From: Nitrosomonas sp.
Lineage (GTDB): Bacteria > Pseudomonadota > Gammaproteobacteria > Burkholderiales > Nitrosomonadaceae
Direction of reading: 5' to 3'
Assembly: GCA_017879645.1 (NCBI GenBank)
Contig: JAAEXZ010000007.1
Span: forward strand, 1 to 58,335
DNA: 58,335 nucleotides
The notes under the pieces were generated by a model, which was given only the letters and a program-made list of their open reading frames with translations, made no database searches and was not told the DNA's origin. Shown one piece after another: positions 1 through 9,359 of the stretch (positions are counted from its first letter, which is position 1; each line of letters starts with the position of its first letter). The translations under genes and the position numbers were made by a program.

Positions 1-1
1 T

Positions 2-475
2 CTGGCTCTGGTGAAAAATGGTCTGGCGATCGTCAGCATCATTCCCCCCAACTTACGCTATACCGATGAGCTCGTACAAGCTCAGCAGCAAGCCGAACGC
101 CAGCAACTCGGGATATGGTCGATGAAACAATACCGCTCTCACCCCATTTCCCAGATTGCCGACCACACCAAAGGGTGGCAACGCTTTACCGGAACACCGA
201 AGGCACTGACCAAAGCTAAAAAATATACGCGGCTGATATTCAATGACAAAACGGATATTCGCATTGCCAATACTCACCTACACCTGTTTCCAGACCTACA
301 GACCTATTTGAATCAACCTCTGGAAGTCCGTGGTTGGGTATCACGCAGCAAGGATCGCTATTCCATCCCGGTTCAGCATCCCAGCGCGCTGATTCTGCAA
401 GACCATTCAAAGCATTCCGGATTGCCTCCGCTGGCGCGCATCAGAAGCTGTCGTACCGGGAATGTCTGCGCTTAG
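2..475 (+). CDS. Thermonuclease-family protein, 3' part
   Basis: This is the C-terminal part of a longer protein, since the frame is open to the left window edge. The first 35 residues have the staphylococcal-nuclease (SNase) look: a NGLA segment, then an alternating helix rich in Gln, Ala and Glu ending in LGIW. About 100 further residues follow, containing a beta-rich stretch (PLEVRGWVSR, residues about 105-115) that resembles an OB-type extension seen in some proteobacterial SNase-like proteins. The catalytic Arg/Glu residues of the fold would lie upstream and cannot be checked. The last 35 bases overlap the end of the convergent SH3-domain gene. The family call is inferred from the motif and general form only. 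Confidence 0.6.
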   Translation: MALVKNGLAIVSIIPPNLRYTDELVQAQQQAERQQLGIWSMKQYRSHPISQIADHTKGWQRFTGTPKALTKAKKYTRLIFNDKTDIRIANTHLHLFPDLQTYLNQPLEVRGWVSRSKDRYSIPVQHPSALILQDHSKHSGLPPLARIRSCRTGNVCA

Positions 476-1121
476 CAAAGCGCGGCAATATCAATCCCAG
501 TACGATTCCACCCAGCAACACCAGCGCCCCGGCAACAAACCAGTCCCTTTGCTTGCGGTCCCCCAGTTCGTTATTTTCCGTTTGCAAATTGAGAAAACTC
601 TCCTCAGTCACGATCAGTTTCTGCTGCAGCTTCTTGTTCTCCTTATCGATCGACAGCACATTTGCCGAAGTTTTCCTGATGCTGTCGAGCTCGCCCTCGA
701 GGCGCTTGTTGGTACTTTCCAGCGCTGCGATGCGCTTCCTCGCGGTATCGTATTCTTCCTTGATTGCATTCAGTTGCGCACGAACCGATCCGTCCAGATC
801 CGCAGAGGTATTGATCTGCTTGGCAAATTTCTCTACCTGCGAACGCGCATCCGGCTCCGCCATCAAATAGCGACTTAGCAACCAGCCCTCGACACCACTG
901 GATGTCTTGACCCGGGTGTAACCACTTTTCGGATCTTCTTCCAGGATTTCGAGTGCCACGCCGGCCCGCAGCATGCGCTGCACTGCATGCCCTAGACTAG
1001 GTCCAGTACGCAGCGTAGCCTCGATCTGATCTGAAACATAGCGTGTTTCAGCCAGTGACAAGATTGAAAAAAGCATGCAATACAGCCAGAAAACCAAAAG
1101 TGCGATATTTTTATTCATCAT
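441..1121 (-). CDS. SH3-domain, coiled-coil membrane protein (TIGR04211/YgiM-like)
   Basis: The 226-residue protein has a signal-like hydrophobic N-terminus (residues 5-24, ending SLA before ETRYVS). A bacterial SH3 domain follows (about 27-90, with LRTGPS and GWLLSRYLM), then a long Lys/Glu/Gln-rich coiled coil (about 95-190). A transmembrane helix (about 195-213) and a short basic tail (RFAKRRHSR) complete it. This domain order is that of the TIGR04211/YgiM family of inner-membrane proteins facing the periplasm, whose exact role is poorly defined. It lies 84 bp after sdhA on the same strand and could be co-transcribed with the sdh genes. Its 3' end overlaps the convergent thermonuclease gene by 35 bp. 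Confidence 0.8.
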   Translation of the reverse strand: MMNKNIALLVFWLYCMLFSILSLAETRYVSDQIEATLRTGPSLGHAVQRMLRAGVALEILEEDPKSGYTRVKTSSGVEGWLLSRYLMAEPDARSQVEKFAKQINTSADLDGSVRAQLNAIKEEYDTARKRIAALESTNKRLEGELDSIRKTSANVLSIDKENKKLQQKLIVTEESFLNLQTENNELGDRKQRDWFVAGALVLLGGIVLGLILPRFAKRRHSRYDSF

Positions 1122-1205
1122 CGATATGCGAAACCTGAGCGTTGAAAATCACAGCAGCCACTCCACAGTGCCTGCCAACAGCGGGTTTTGTCCCGGAAAA
1201 CTCTC

Positions 1206-2969
1206 CTAGTAGGTTCGGGCTTTGGGTGGAAAGGATTCCACGGTTAGCGGTTTGAGTCGCACCGGCTTGTAATCCAGCCGGTTAGCTTCACTGAAATACA
1301 GGGTATGTCTCAACCATTTGTTATCATCGCGCTGGGGATAGTCATCCCGGGCATGCGCACCCCGGCTTTCGCGTCGGGCTTCTGCCGAAATCATCGTGGC
1401 CGTGGCTACTTCTTTCAGATTATCCAGTTCCAGTGCCTCGATTCTTGCTGTATTGAATACCAAGCTCTTGTCGGTAATCTCGGTCGCAGCCACGCGCTGT
1501 CCCACTTCCAGAATTTTTTCCACGCCTTGAAGCAACATATCCTCGAAACGGAAAACACCGCAATAAGTCTGCATGGTTTTGGCCAAAGCAGCATTCACCT
1601 GCGCCACATTTTCGCCATCTTTCTGGTTCTCCAGACGATCCAGTCGCGCCAGTGTCTTGTCCGCCGCATTATCGGGCAAAGGTTTGTGATGCGGATGATG
1701 TTTCAGATCTTCGATAATCTGGTTGGCTGCTGCTCGTCCAAACACCACCAGATCCAGCAATGAATTGGTCCCCAGGCGATTGGCGCCATGTACGGAAACA
1801 CAGGCGCATTCTCCCACCGCATAAAACCCGGAAACAATTTCTTCTGGCCCTGTTTTGTAGGGCGCCACGACTTGTCCGAAGTAATTGGTCGGAATGCCGC
1901 CCATCATATAATGCGCCGTTGGCACCACTGGAATCGGTTCAATAATGGGATCGACATGGGCGAACTTCATCGCCAGTTCCCGGATGCCGGGCAAACGGCT
2001 CTTGATGATTTCAGCACCGAGGTGATCGAGCTTCAGCATCAGGTGATCCTTTTCTTCACCACATCCATGCCCTTCCTTGACTTCGGTGGTCATGGCGCGC
2101 GCCACCACATCCCGGCTGGCCAGATCCTTGGCATTGGGTGCATAACGCTCCATAAAACGTTCGCCTTCTCGGTTCAGCAGATACCCCCCTTCACCACGCA
2201 CTGCCTCGCTGATCAGTACACCGACCCCATAAACCCCGGTCGGGTGGAATTGCCAGAACTCCATGTCCTCGAGCGGAATGCCGGCACGCGCCGCCATACC
2301 CAAACCATCTCCGGTATTGATCAGTGCATTCGTACTGGCCTGGAATATTCGCCCTGCTCCGCCAGTGGCGAACATCGTGGCGCGCGCCTGCAGGATGGAA
2401 ATCTCGCCCGTTTCCATCTCCAGCGCTGTAACCCCCAGCACGTCGCCTTGCTCGTCCCGAATCAGATCAAGCGCCATCCACTCGACAAAAAATTGTGTAT
2501 TGGCACTCACGTTACGCTGATACAGGGTGTGTAGCAGCGCATGTCCGGTACGATCAGCTGCTGCGCACGAACGCGTGGCCTGAGCGCCACCAAAATGCTG
2601 TGACTGTCCACCGAAAGGACGTTGATAGATTTTGCCATTTTCCAGCCGGTCAAACGGCATGCCAAAATGCTCCAGCTCATACACGACTTCGTTGGCATGG
2701 CGGCACATAAACTCGATCGCATCCTGGTCACCCAGATAATCCGAACCTTTTACCGTGTCGTACATATGCCAGTGCCAGTTGTCCTCGGTCACATTACCCA
2801 ACGATGCAGCAATTCCACCCTGTGCCGACACAGTATGCGAGCGCGTTGGAAACACTTTGGACAATACGGCAACTTTCAACCCAGCTTCGGATAACTGTAA
2901 TGCGGCACGCATGCCAGCACCACCGGCACCGACGATAACCACATCGAATTTTCTTTTGATCAGTGCCAC
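1206..2969 (-). CDS. sdhA: Succinate dehydrogenase flavoprotein subunit
   Basis: SdhA oxidises succinate to fumarate and passes electrons through FAD to the iron-sulfur subunit of complex II. The N-terminus has the FAD-binding glycine motif VGAGGAG and the covalent-flavin histidine region [10 protein letters not shown]. The active-site region HPTGVYG and a C-terminus ending in FPPKARTY are typical of the family. I start it at the GTG ending at base 2969, giving 587 residues, which is the normal family length. A GGAG ribosome site precedes this GTG, and it sits 1 bp after the sdhD stop. A longer in-frame start would add an uncharacteristic leader overlapping sdhD. The usual next gene, sdhB, does not follow. 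Confidence 0.96.
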   Translation of the reverse strand: MALIKRKFDVVIVGAGGAGMRAALQLSEAGLKVAVLSKVFPTRSHTVSAQGGIAASLGNVTEDNWHWHMYDTVKGSDYLGDQDAIEFMCRHANEVVYELEHFGMPFDRLENGKIYQRPFGGQSQHFGGAQATRSCAAADRTGHALLHTLYQRNVSANTQFFVEWMALDLIRDEQGDVLGVTALEMETGEISILQARATMFATGGAGRIFQASTNALINTGDGLGMAARAGIPLEDMEFWQFHPTGVYGVGVLISEAVRGEGGYLLNREGERFMERYAPNAKDLASRDVVARAMTTEVKEGHGCGEEKDHLMLKLDHLGAEIIKSRLPGIRELAMKFAHVDPIIEPIPVVPTAHYMMGGIPTNYFGQVVAPYKTGPEEIVSGFYAVGECACVSVHGANRLGTNSLLDLVVFGRAAANQIIEDLKHHPHHKPLPDNAADKTLARLDRLENQKDGENVAQVNAALAKTMQTYCGVFRFEDMLLQGVEKILEVGQRVAATEITDKSLVFNTARIEALELDNLKEVATATMISAEARRESRGAHARDDYPQRDDNKWLRHTLYFSEANRLDYKPVRLKPLTVESFPPKARTY

Positions 2970-2970
2970 A

Positions 2971-3327
2971 TCAACTCCACAAAATTTCAGCCGTCCACAC
3001 TGCATAGAACAGCAGCGAAGCGATCACGGCAATTTGCACGGTCAATCGGATGCCCAGCGAATGAACATAATCCATCAGGATATTGCGCATGCCAATCCAG
3101 GCATGCCAGAACAGACATAAAAAGAAGATAAACGTAGCAATTCGCAACCATTGATGCTGAAAAATATTTTTCCAGGCGGCGTAATCCTGCGGCATCTGCA
3201 TACCGATAACCCCTGCCAACACCACGAGGTAGATCAGCATGAATACGGCCGTCACACGTTGTGCCAGCCAATCTCGTGCACCATAATGCGCTCCCGTGAC
3301 GGCAAGTTTTCTGGACGGTTTCACCAT
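2971..3327 (-). CDS. sdhD: Succinate dehydrogenase membrane anchor subunit
   Basis: This 118-residue protein has three predicted transmembrane helices (about 24-46, 62-82 and 92-115). The segment from H75 to Y87, containing WHAWIGMRN and MDYV, resembles the heme- and quinone-site region of SdhD anchors. With SdhC it binds heme b, reduces ubiquinone and holds SdhAB on the inner membrane. I chose the ATG at base 3327. It overlaps the sdhC stop by 7 bp (ATGGTGA), a normal coupling arrangement, and a longer in-frame start would run far into sdhC. The identification also rests on position between sdhC and sdhA. Confidence 0.9.
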   Translation of the reverse strand: MVKPSRKLAVTGAHYGARDWLAQRVTAVFMLIYLVVLAGVIGMQMPQDYAAWKNIFQHQWLRIATFIFFLCLFWHAWIGMRNILMDYVHSLGIRLTVQIAVIASLLFYAVWTAEILWS

Positions 3328-3710
3328 AGCAGCACTCCGCTTGCGACGGTCAGAATAAAACCGATGATCAACACCCACCGGCTGCTGGCGCGAGCTTGTG
3401 TCAACGCCAATCCAATTTGCAAATCCAGTAACAAATGGCGAATCCCGGCACAGAGGTGATGCAGAAAAAACCACAGCGGCAATAACAGGCCCAGTTTGAT
3501 CAGTGGTTCACGCAACCCTTTCAGAATGCCGTCAAAACTATCCGGGGATTGCAGTAGCTGCTGCAAACCGCACAGCAGCAATGGAATACCTGGAAAAAAC
3601 AACAGAGCACCACTGATCCGATGCAGAATGGATACAACTGCCGGCAAGGGTTGCTTGATTTTGAATAGATTCAGGTGCTTCGGACGTTTGCTGTGCAATT
3701 TCGCTTCCAT
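3321..3710 (-). CDS. sdhC: Succinate dehydrogenase cytochrome b556 subunit
   Basis: The 129-residue protein carries the SdhC signature SILHRISG (27-34), with the Ser and Arg that line the quinone site. A second motif, HHLCAGIRHLLLD (84-96), contains the heme-ligand histidine. Three transmembrane helices fit the family. It is the first gene of sdhCDA, and its promoter should lie in the 150 bp upstream, between it and the DoxX terminator. No clear -35/-10 pair stands out there. Confidence 0.95.
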   Translation of the reverse strand: MEAKLHSKRPKHLNLFKIKQPLPAVVSILHRISGALLFFPGIPLLLCGLQQLLQSPDSFDGILKGLREPLIKLGLLLPLWFFLHHLCAGIRHLLLDLQIGLALTQARASSRWVLIIGFILTVASGVLLW

Positions 3711-3811
3711 CTGAGAAACTCTGTTGAAGAAAATTCTGCCGGAATGCTTAAAGTGGAAATTAGTTTAGTCGGTTATGGCACATCAGACAAGCCGCAACTT
3801 GAAGATACAAA

Positions 3812-3839
3812 AAAACCCGACCATACCGCACCGGGTTTT
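3812..3839 (-). terminator. Intrinsic terminator of the pirin-DoxX operon
   Basis: An 8-bp stem (AAAACCCG / CGGGTTTT) with a 12-base loop lies 22 bp beyond the DoxX stop codon. Read on the minus strand it is followed by a run of T, the arrangement of a Rho-independent terminator. It separates the pirin-DoxX operon from sdhCDA. Confidence 0.75.
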
Positions 3840-3861
3840 AATGACAGATCACCGCATGAAA

Positions 3862-4239
3862 TTACCTGCGTCGCCGGTTATCCAGACTGAGTCCTTCGGC
3901 ACCATGCACTACCAGCAATAGCAGGCCCCCGGTGATGGCCAGATTTTTCATGAACATGATCTGTTGCATCTGATCGGCAAAATTGTGATGGAAGATGACT
4001 GCGGCGACAAGCGTCAATACCGCCAGTGCAGCCGCATTCCAGCGCGTTTTCCATCCCAGCATGATGGCCAGTCCACTTCCCACTTCCAGCGCAATGACCA
4101 GTGGCAACATGGCGCCAGGTATGCCCATGGCTTCCATATAACCCTGTGTCGCGGCGTAACCGGTGATCTTGAAAATCCCTGACAACAAAAAAATCTGCCC
4201 TATTAAAATCCGTGCTGACAACTGTCCCAATTTTTCCAT
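3862..4239 (-). CDS. DoxX family membrane protein
   Basis: A 125-residue protein with four hydrophobic segments and the DoxX pattern: ARILIGQIFLLSGIFKI near the N-terminus, a GY.EA.G.P loop, then GSGLAIMLGWKTRW. DoxX proteins are small inner-membrane proteins, some linked to thiol or oxidative-stress handling; the reaction here is unknown. It lies 33 bp behind the pirin gene on the same strand, so the two should be one operon ending at the terminator at 3812-3839. Pirin, DoxX and a divergent LysR regulator together suggest an inducible stress-response or detoxification unit, but that is inference. Confidence 0.85.
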   Translation of the reverse strand: MEKLGQLSARILIGQIFLLSGIFKITGYAATQGYMEAMGIPGAMLPLVIALEVGSGLAIMLGWKTRWNAAALAVLTLVAAVIFHHNFADQMQQIMFMKNLAITGGLLLLVVHGAEGLSLDNRRRR

Positions 4240-4272
4240 GATGTATCTTCTCCTTGATGATTGATTGACAAA

Positions 4273-5136
4273 TTAACTGCGTCTGATCCATGCCCGTTCG
4301 CGCACAAACTGGCTGGTTTGAAAATCCTTCAGAGCCTGATCGATCTGCTCCCGGGTGTTCATGACGAACGGGCCATATTGCACGACAGGTTCCAGAATCG
4401 GTTTTCCGCTGACCACCAGCATGCGCACTCCATCCTTACCGGCAACGAAATCGATGGTACTGTCCAGCGCACCCAATGCCACAATCGAGTGCTGTGAAAC
4501 CGGATGTTCATTGCAACGTCCGCTGCCTTCGAATACATACAGAAAACTATGATTACCAGGGGGCAACGCATGCCGAAAATGTTTACCGGGTTGCACCTTG
4601 ACATCCCAATAGGAAACTTCCGTAATGGAATCAATAATCGGTGATTGTGCTCCGGCAAACTGCCCTATCAACACTTTGACTGCATAGTCCGGCGTGTCCA
4701 CCACTGGAAAGGCCTGTGCCGAAAACTCCTGATATTCCGGATGATCCATCTTGTGACTGCCCGGCAAATTGATCCATAGCTGGAATCCACGCAACAAACC
4801 ATTCTTCTGCGTTGGCATTTCCGAGTGAATCACACCACTCGCAGCCTTCATCCATTGCGCTCCACCCGGCTCCAGATCACCACTATTGCCCATGCTGTCC
4901 TGGTGAGCCATGTGGCCGTCGATCATGTAAGTAAAAGTAGTGAAGCCACGATGCGGATGTGATGGAAATCCGGCGATATAATCGCCAGGATCGTCACTAC
5001 TGATATGATCCAGCAATAAAAACGGATCAAAGTTACGTAGCGTTGGCATACCGATCGTGCGATTAACCGTCACTCCGGCACCTTCTGGCACAGCTACTGC
5101 GGGTATCACCCGTGTCGTTTGCGTTACTGCATCCAT
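4273..5136 (-). CDS. Pirin family protein (bicupin)
   Basis: The 287-residue protein has two cupin halves. The metal-binding residues of pirins are visible as H60 and H62 in SHPHRGFTT and H104 and E106 in GVIHSEMP, consistent with an Fe(II) or similar site. Bacterial pirins include quercetinase-like YhaK relatives and proteins that modulate enzymes by direct contact, so the substrate cannot be named. It is the first gene of a two-gene operon with DoxX and is divergent from a LysR regulator across a 122-bp intergenic region holding a palindrome. Confidence 0.92.
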   Translation of the reverse strand: MDAVTQTTRVIPAVAVPEGAGVTVNRTIGMPTLRNFDPFLLLDHISSDDPGDYIAGFPSHPHRGFTTFTYMIDGHMAHQDSMGNSGDLEPGGAQWMKAASGVIHSEMPTQKNGLLRGFQLWINLPGSHKMDHPEYQEFSAQAFPVVDTPDYAVKVLIGQFAGAQSPIIDSITEVSYWDVKVQPGKHFRHALPPGNHSFLYVFEGSGRCNEHPVSQHSIVALGALDSTIDFVAGKDGVRMLVVSGKPILEPVVQYGPFVMNTREQIDQALKDFQTSQFVRERAWIRRS

Positions 5137-5221
5137 TTTTCATACTCCTTCTGATGAATTGATTGATTGCACTGCACTTGACGAACGTATTATCATCGTT
5201 GCTTTAAAAACAATAAACACA

Positions 5222-5244
5222 GAGAACAAGAAAATATTGTTCTC
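5222..5244. promoter_or_regulatory. Palindromic operator candidate between pirin and LysR genes
   Basis: A perfect inverted repeat, GAGAACAA - 7 bp - TTGTTCTC, lies 14 bp before the lysR start codon and about 86 bp from the pirin start. LysR-type regulators bind dyads of this size with an interrupted AT-rich centre. The position would suit autorepression of lysR and activation of the divergent operon. The dyad is seen directly; the binding protein is inferred. Confidence 0.6.
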
Positions 5245-5258
5245 AAAAACACAACAAT

Positions 5259-6176
5259 ATGGATCGTATTGAAAATATGAATGCGTTTGTGCGTGTTGTG
5301 GAAGCCGGCAGCATCAGTGCCGCAGCCGATCGCATGGACTTGGCCAAATCGGTAGTCAGTCGACGGCTCAAGGAACTGGAGCAGCACCTGGGCGCAGAAT
5401 TGTTTCATCGCACCACACGTCAAATGAATCTGACCGATACCGGACGCACCTTCTATCATCAGTCGGTGCGCATTCTCGAAGATATTCTGGAAGCCGAGCG
5501 CGCAGCTTCACAAGACCACTGCGCCCTGAAAGGCAGCCTGAAAGTCGCCATACCCCACAGCTTCGGCCTGATGCATCTGGGCCCTGCCATCACAGAATTT
5601 CTGCAAATCCATCCCGATATGGAATTCGATCTGGATTTCAATGACCGGCAAATCGATCTACTGGCGGAAGGCTTTGACCTTGCCATTCGCATCGCCAATC
5701 TGCCGGATTCCAGTCTGATAGCGCGCAGACTTGCCCCCGTTCGCGCTATCTTATGCGCCAGCCCGGCCTATCTTGAGCGTTGTGGCAGTCCACAGACCCC
5801 TGCCGAACTGGCTCAACATCGTTGTCTGGTCTACAATCTGATCAATAACCATGAAACCTGGGATTTTCATGATCCGCAAGATCAACTGACACGCGTGAAG
5901 ATCGTGCCATATCTAAAAGCCAGCAATGGAGAATATCTTCGCGATGCCGCCGTGGATGGACTGGGCATTATCCTGACACCCACTTTTATCGTCTACCAGG
6001 AAATACTGTCGGGAAACCTGGTACCGCTATTGCCTCAATATCGCTTGTGGGAACTCGCCGCCTATGCCATTTACCCGCAAACCCGCTACCTCTCTCAGCG
6101 CGTCAGGGCATTTGTAGATTTTCTCGTTCACCGATTCAGTGGATCGCCATACTGGGACACGCTTCACAAATCATGA
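5259..6176 (+). CDS. LysR-family transcriptional regulator
   Basis: The 305-residue protein has a winged helix-turn-helix at residues 1-60 (NAFVRVVEAGSISAAADR, then SVVSRRLKELEQHLGAELF). A substrate-binding-like effector domain occupies about 90-295 (GSLKVAIPHSFG onward). It resembles the subgroup that controls adjacent pirin or quinone-detoxification genes. It is transcribed away from the pirin-DoxX operon, the usual arrangement of a LysR regulator and its target, with a perfect dyad at 5222-5244. The inducer is unknown. Confidence 0.93.
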   Translation: MDRIENMNAFVRVVEAGSISAAADRMDLAKSVVSRRLKELEQHLGAELFHRTTRQMNLTDTGRTFYHQSVRILEDILEAERAASQDHCALKGSLKVAIPHSFGLMHLGPAITEFLQIHPDMEFDLDFNDRQIDLLAEGFDLAIRIANLPDSSLIARRLAPVRAILCASPAYLERCGSPQTPAELAQHRCLVYNLINNHETWDFHDPQDQLTRVKIVPYLKASNGEYLRDAAVDGLGIILTPTFIVYQEILSGNLVPLLPQYRLWELAAYAIYPQTRYLSQRVRAFVDFLVHRFSGSPYWDTLHKS

Positions 6177-6336
6177 TCGATTGGTAAAAACGGGTATCGC
6201 AAGGCTTTAGGTCGCTCCAGTTTTCCATCAAGTACAAATTTTTCATGATATCAATCACCCGCATGATAAAATTTGCCCCTTTCTAGACCGTCTACTTTTC
6301 TTACCTGATTGTTCCAAGTGAACATTCAACGAAACC

Positions 6337-6540
6337 ATGATACAGCTCACCATAAATGGACAACCGCAACAATTTGAATCCCCCATCAACTTGACCCAGC
6401 TGGTAGAACACCTTGCGCTGCAAGGCAAACGCATTGCGATCGAGCGCAATGGCGAAATCATTGCACGTAGTCAGTTTGCCGCTCAAATGCTGGAACATGG
6501 CGATCAACTTGAAATTGTGGTTGCTGTGGGTGGAGGGTAA
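6337..6540 (+). CDS. thiS: Sulfur carrier protein ThiS
   Basis: A 67-residue ubiquitin-like protein beginning MIQLTINGQ and ending in the diagnostic Gly-Gly tail (VAVGGG). ThiF adenylates the C-terminal glycine, which then carries sulfur as a thiocarboxylate to ThiG for the thiazole moiety of thiamine. It lies 40 bp before thiG, the normal order. No thiamine riboswitch was recognised in the 160 bp upstream. Confidence 0.96.
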   Translation: MIQLTINGQPQQFESPINLTQLVEHLALQGKRIAIERNGEIIARSQFAAQMLEHGDQLEIVVAVGGG

Positions 6541-6580
6541 AACCGTGCCGACAACCAATCGATCTCATTTACAGGAAAGC

Positions 6581-7396
6581 ATGGATAATTTAGTTATTGC
6601 GGGTAAAGCCTATACTTCGCGCTTGCTGGTGGGTACTGGCAAATACAAGGATTTCAACGAAACGCGTATGGCCATCGAAGCCAGTGGCGCTGAAATCATT
6701 ACGGTGGCGATACGGCGCACCAATATTGGGCAAAATGCCAACGAACCCAATTTACTCGATGTTTTGCCCCCCTCGCACTATACGCTGCTGCCGAATACGG
6801 CGGGATGTTATACCGTCGACGATGCGGTGCGCACCTTGCGACTAGCACGTGAATTACTGGACGGACACAGCCTGGTCAAACTGGAGGTACTGGGAGACCC
6901 CAAAACGCTGTACCCCAATATGGTAGAAACGCTGAAAGCAGCTGAAATCCTGATCAAGGAAGATTTTCAGGTGATGGTCTACACCTCTGACGACCCGATC
7001 ATCGCCAAGCAACTGGAGGAAATGGGATGCGTAGCAGTCATGCCTCTGGCATCACTGATCGGTTCGGGTATGGGTATCCTGAATCCCTGGAACTTACAGA
7101 TCATCATTGATAATGCCAGGATTCCGGTACTGGTCGACGCTGGGGTCGGTACGGCATCCGATGCCACAATTGCAATGGAGCTGGGTTGTGACGGCGTATT
7201 GATGAATACCGCCATTGCAGCGGCGACCCATCCTGTACTCATGGCATCGGCGATGAAAAAAGCCGTTGAATCCGGGCGTGAGGCTTATCAGGCCGGGCGC
7301 ATGCCCAAAAAATTGTATAGCGCCAGTCCCAGTTCACCCGTTGACGGTGTGATCGCCCCTGCCGACAGCACTGTCACACGCAAAACAGCGCAATAG
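6581..7396 (+). CDS. thiG: Thiazole synthase ThiG
   Basis: ThiG condenses 1-deoxy-xylulose-5-phosphate, dehydroglycine and ThiS thiocarboxylate into the thiazole phosphate of thiamine. The protein is a TIM barrel with the conserved VGTGKY start, TVAIRR, the Schiff-base lysine K100 in [15 protein letters not shown], and [15 protein letters not shown] chose the ATG at 6581 (271 residues, [11 protein letters not shown]), which has an AGGA site 6 bp upstream. A GTG at 6545 would add 12 residues. Longer starts overlapping thiS are not plausible. Confidence 0.96.
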   Translation: MDNLVIAGKAYTSRLLVGTGKYKDFNETRMAIEASGAEIITVAIRRTNIGQNANEPNLLDVLPPSHYTLLPNTAGCYTVDDAVRTLRLARELLDGHSLVKLEVLGDPKTLYPNMVETLKAAEILIKEDFQVMVYTSDDPIIAKQLEEMGCVAVMPLASLIGSGMGILNPWNLQIIIDNARIPVLVDAGVGTASDATIAMELGCDGVLMNTAIAAATHPVLMASAMKKAVESGREAYQAGRMPKKLYSASPSSPVDGVIAPADSTVTRKTAQ

Positions 7397-7438
7397 TCCA
7401 ATGCGTGATCCATTCATCTTGCTATTTGTCTAGAAATC

Positions 7439-8107
7439 ATGCACCAGCACGGTATTCGCAGCTATGTGCTGCGCCAGGGACGGATATCCAATGCACAACG
7501 TCGCGCATGTGAACAGCTCATGCCGCGCTATGGCATCCCATTCAGCGAACACAGACTGGATCTGGAACAAATTTTCAATCGCCAGGCTCCCAAAATCCTG
7601 GAGATTGGTTTTGGCATGGGTGAAACCACGGCGACCATTGCCCGTTCCAATCCCGGCAGTGACTATCTTGGACTTGAAGTACATACACCGGGAGTTGGCA
7701 GTTTGCTCAATCAGATCGAGCAATTCGAACTAACCAATCTGCGCATCATTCAACACGATGCCGTTGCCGTGCTGCATCACATGATTCCAGCCCAATCTCT
7801 TGATGGCGTGCATATATTTTTCCCCGATCCCTGGCCCAAGGCACGGCATCACAAGCGCAGACTCATTCAAGCAGAACTGGTCGCAAGCCTGTGTGATCGA
7901 CTCGGAAATGGAGGCTATATCCACATCGCTACCGACTGGGAAGAATATGCGATACAGATCTTGCAGATACTTCAGCAAGAATCACAACTGCACAATACAG
8001 TGAATGACTTTGCACCCCGCCCATCTTATCGCCCGTTGACCAAGTTTGAACAACGTGGACTCAAACTTGGTCATGGCGTCTGGGATCTGATATTCACCAA
8101 AATCTAA
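7439..8107 (+). CDS. trmB: tRNA (guanine-N7-)-methyltransferase
   Basis: TrmB makes m7G at position 46 of tRNA using S-adenosylmethionine. The 222-residue protein has the SAM-binding motif [10 protein letters not shown] (53-62), the family signature [16 protein letters not shown] (127-142) and the ATDWEEYA region near the C-terminus. It follows thiG by 42 bp in the thiSG-trmB order common in betaproteobacteria. No strong ribosome site is visible before the ATG. Confidence 0.96.
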   Translation: MHQHGIRSYVLRQGRISNAQRRACEQLMPRYGIPFSEHRLDLEQIFNRQAPKILEIGFGMGETTATIARSNPGSDYLGLEVHTPGVGSLLNQIEQFELTNLRIIQHDAVAVLHHMIPAQSLDGVHIFFPDPWPKARHHKRRLIQAELVASLCDRLGNGGYIHIATDWEEYAIQILQILQQESQLHNTVNDFAPRPSYRPLTKFEQRGLKLGHGVWDLIFTKI

Positions 8108-8169
8108 ATTCAACAAAATTTATACCGTTGCATATATCCAAAATAATATATGTGTATTGCTTAATACTA

Positions 8170-8199
8170 TTTAAACAATTTTTGAAAAACGGTTATAGT
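8170..8199 (+). promoter_or_regulatory. Candidate sigma70 promoter of the TauE/SafE gene
   Basis: TTTAAA and TATAGT are separated by 18 bp in the AT-rich 135-bp gap before the transporter gene. The -10 matches consensus at most positions but the -35 is weak, so this is only a candidate. Confidence 0.35.
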
Positions 8200-8242
8200 G
8201 CGGCACGACCCAAGGTGCGCATCACTTAAATAAATTAAACTT

Positions 8243-9226
8243 ATGAAACTCCGCAATCTCGATCTCAGCAGTAACACCGTCAACGAAGAACATCAGCAAC
8301 TTGGCATCCCTCCCGTCGAAGATACTGTCTCTCATCTGGAAGCCCACCCCTTTCTGAAGGCAGCCGTCTGGTTTGCTGTCATCGTATTGATACTACTGAT
8401 TGTTTTTCTAGTTGGTCGTTTCTTCCTTGCGCAGGATTGGGGTGATAGCGTACAAATCATCAATGACACGATCGAGAGTAAAACTTTCTGGAGTGCAGTT
8501 GCAGTAGGCTTTCTGGCCCAGGTAGTCGATGGTGCACTCGGTATGGCTTATGGCGTAACCGCTACGACATTCCTGCTCATGTCCGGCGCAACCCCAGCAG
8601 CGGCCAGCGCCAGTGTGCACATAGCCGAGATTTTTACCACCGGGGTTTCGGGCATTGCTCATGCCAAATTCGGTAATGTTGATAAACAACTGTTCACCCG
8701 TTTGCTGGTGCCCGGAATGCTGGGCGGCATACTGGGAGCGGTGCTGGTCACACATATCGATAGCGCAATGTTTAAGCCTTTTATATCCGGCTATCTGATT
8801 CTGCTGGGCATTTACATTCTGAGCAAGGCATTCCGTCAGCTTCAGATTCGCCGTGATGCACCCAAACATGTTGGTAAACTGGCCTGTTTTGGCGGCTTCA
8901 TGGACGCAGCAGGCGGCGGTGGATGGGGACCAATCGTTACCACGACGCTTGTTGGCACAGGTAACGATCCTCGCACCACCATTGGTTCAGTCAATTTCGC
9001 AGAATTCTTTTTGACTTTGACCAGTGCAGCTGTTTTTGCATTGCTAATGGAGACCGATACCTGGCCACTGATCATCGGTCTGGTATTCGGAGGACTTTTC
9101 GCGGCTCCCTTCGCCGCCTATCTATGCAAAAAATTCCATGCACGCACCTTATTAATCCTGGTTGGTGTCTTGATCACTGGTATCAGCTGCTTTAATTTGT
9201 ACAAAGCACTCAGCCCATTTCTTTAA
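8243..9226 (+). CDS. TauE/SafE-type sulfite exporter family permease
   Basis: A 327-residue inner-membrane protein with about eight hydrophobic helices. The two-fold repeat of the TauE/SafE family is visible: VGFLAQVVDGALGMAYGVT in the first half and CFGGFMDAAGGGGWGPIVT in the second. Members export sulfite, sulfoacetate or other small organosulfur anions; the substrate here is unknown. The N-terminal 38 residues form a soluble extension. It stands alone, with non-coding DNA on both sides. Confidence 0.9.
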   Translation: MKLRNLDLSSNTVNEEHQQLGIPPVEDTVSHLEAHPFLKAAVWFAVIVLILLIVFLVGRFFLAQDWGDSVQIINDTIESKTFWSAVAVGFLAQVVDGALGMAYGVTATTFLLMSGATPAAASASVHIAEIFTTGVSGIAHAKFGNVDKQLFTRLLVPGMLGGILGAVLVTHIDSAMFKPFISGYLILLGIYILSKAFRQLQIRRDAPKHVGKLACFGGFMDAAGGGGWGPIVTTTLVGTGNDPRTTIGSVNFAEFFLTLTSAAVFALLMETDTWPLIIGLVFGGLFAAPFAAYLCKKFHARTLLILVGVLITGISCFNLYKALSPFL

Positions 9227-9359
9227 AATCGAGATTCTTTGAAATCACATATTAGATAAGGAGAGAATTCGTTTCTTCCCGATTCTGAAAGCACGCATAG
9301 ATTCGACTATTCCAATTAACTAGCTTATCCCTGCAATAGTGAAGTGGTGACTAAAATTC

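Noticed and set aside
1788-2534. Plus-strand open frame of 248 codons inside sdhA
   Set aside because: It lies fully antisense to a clear sdhA, has no family features, and its composition is that of a reverse shadow.
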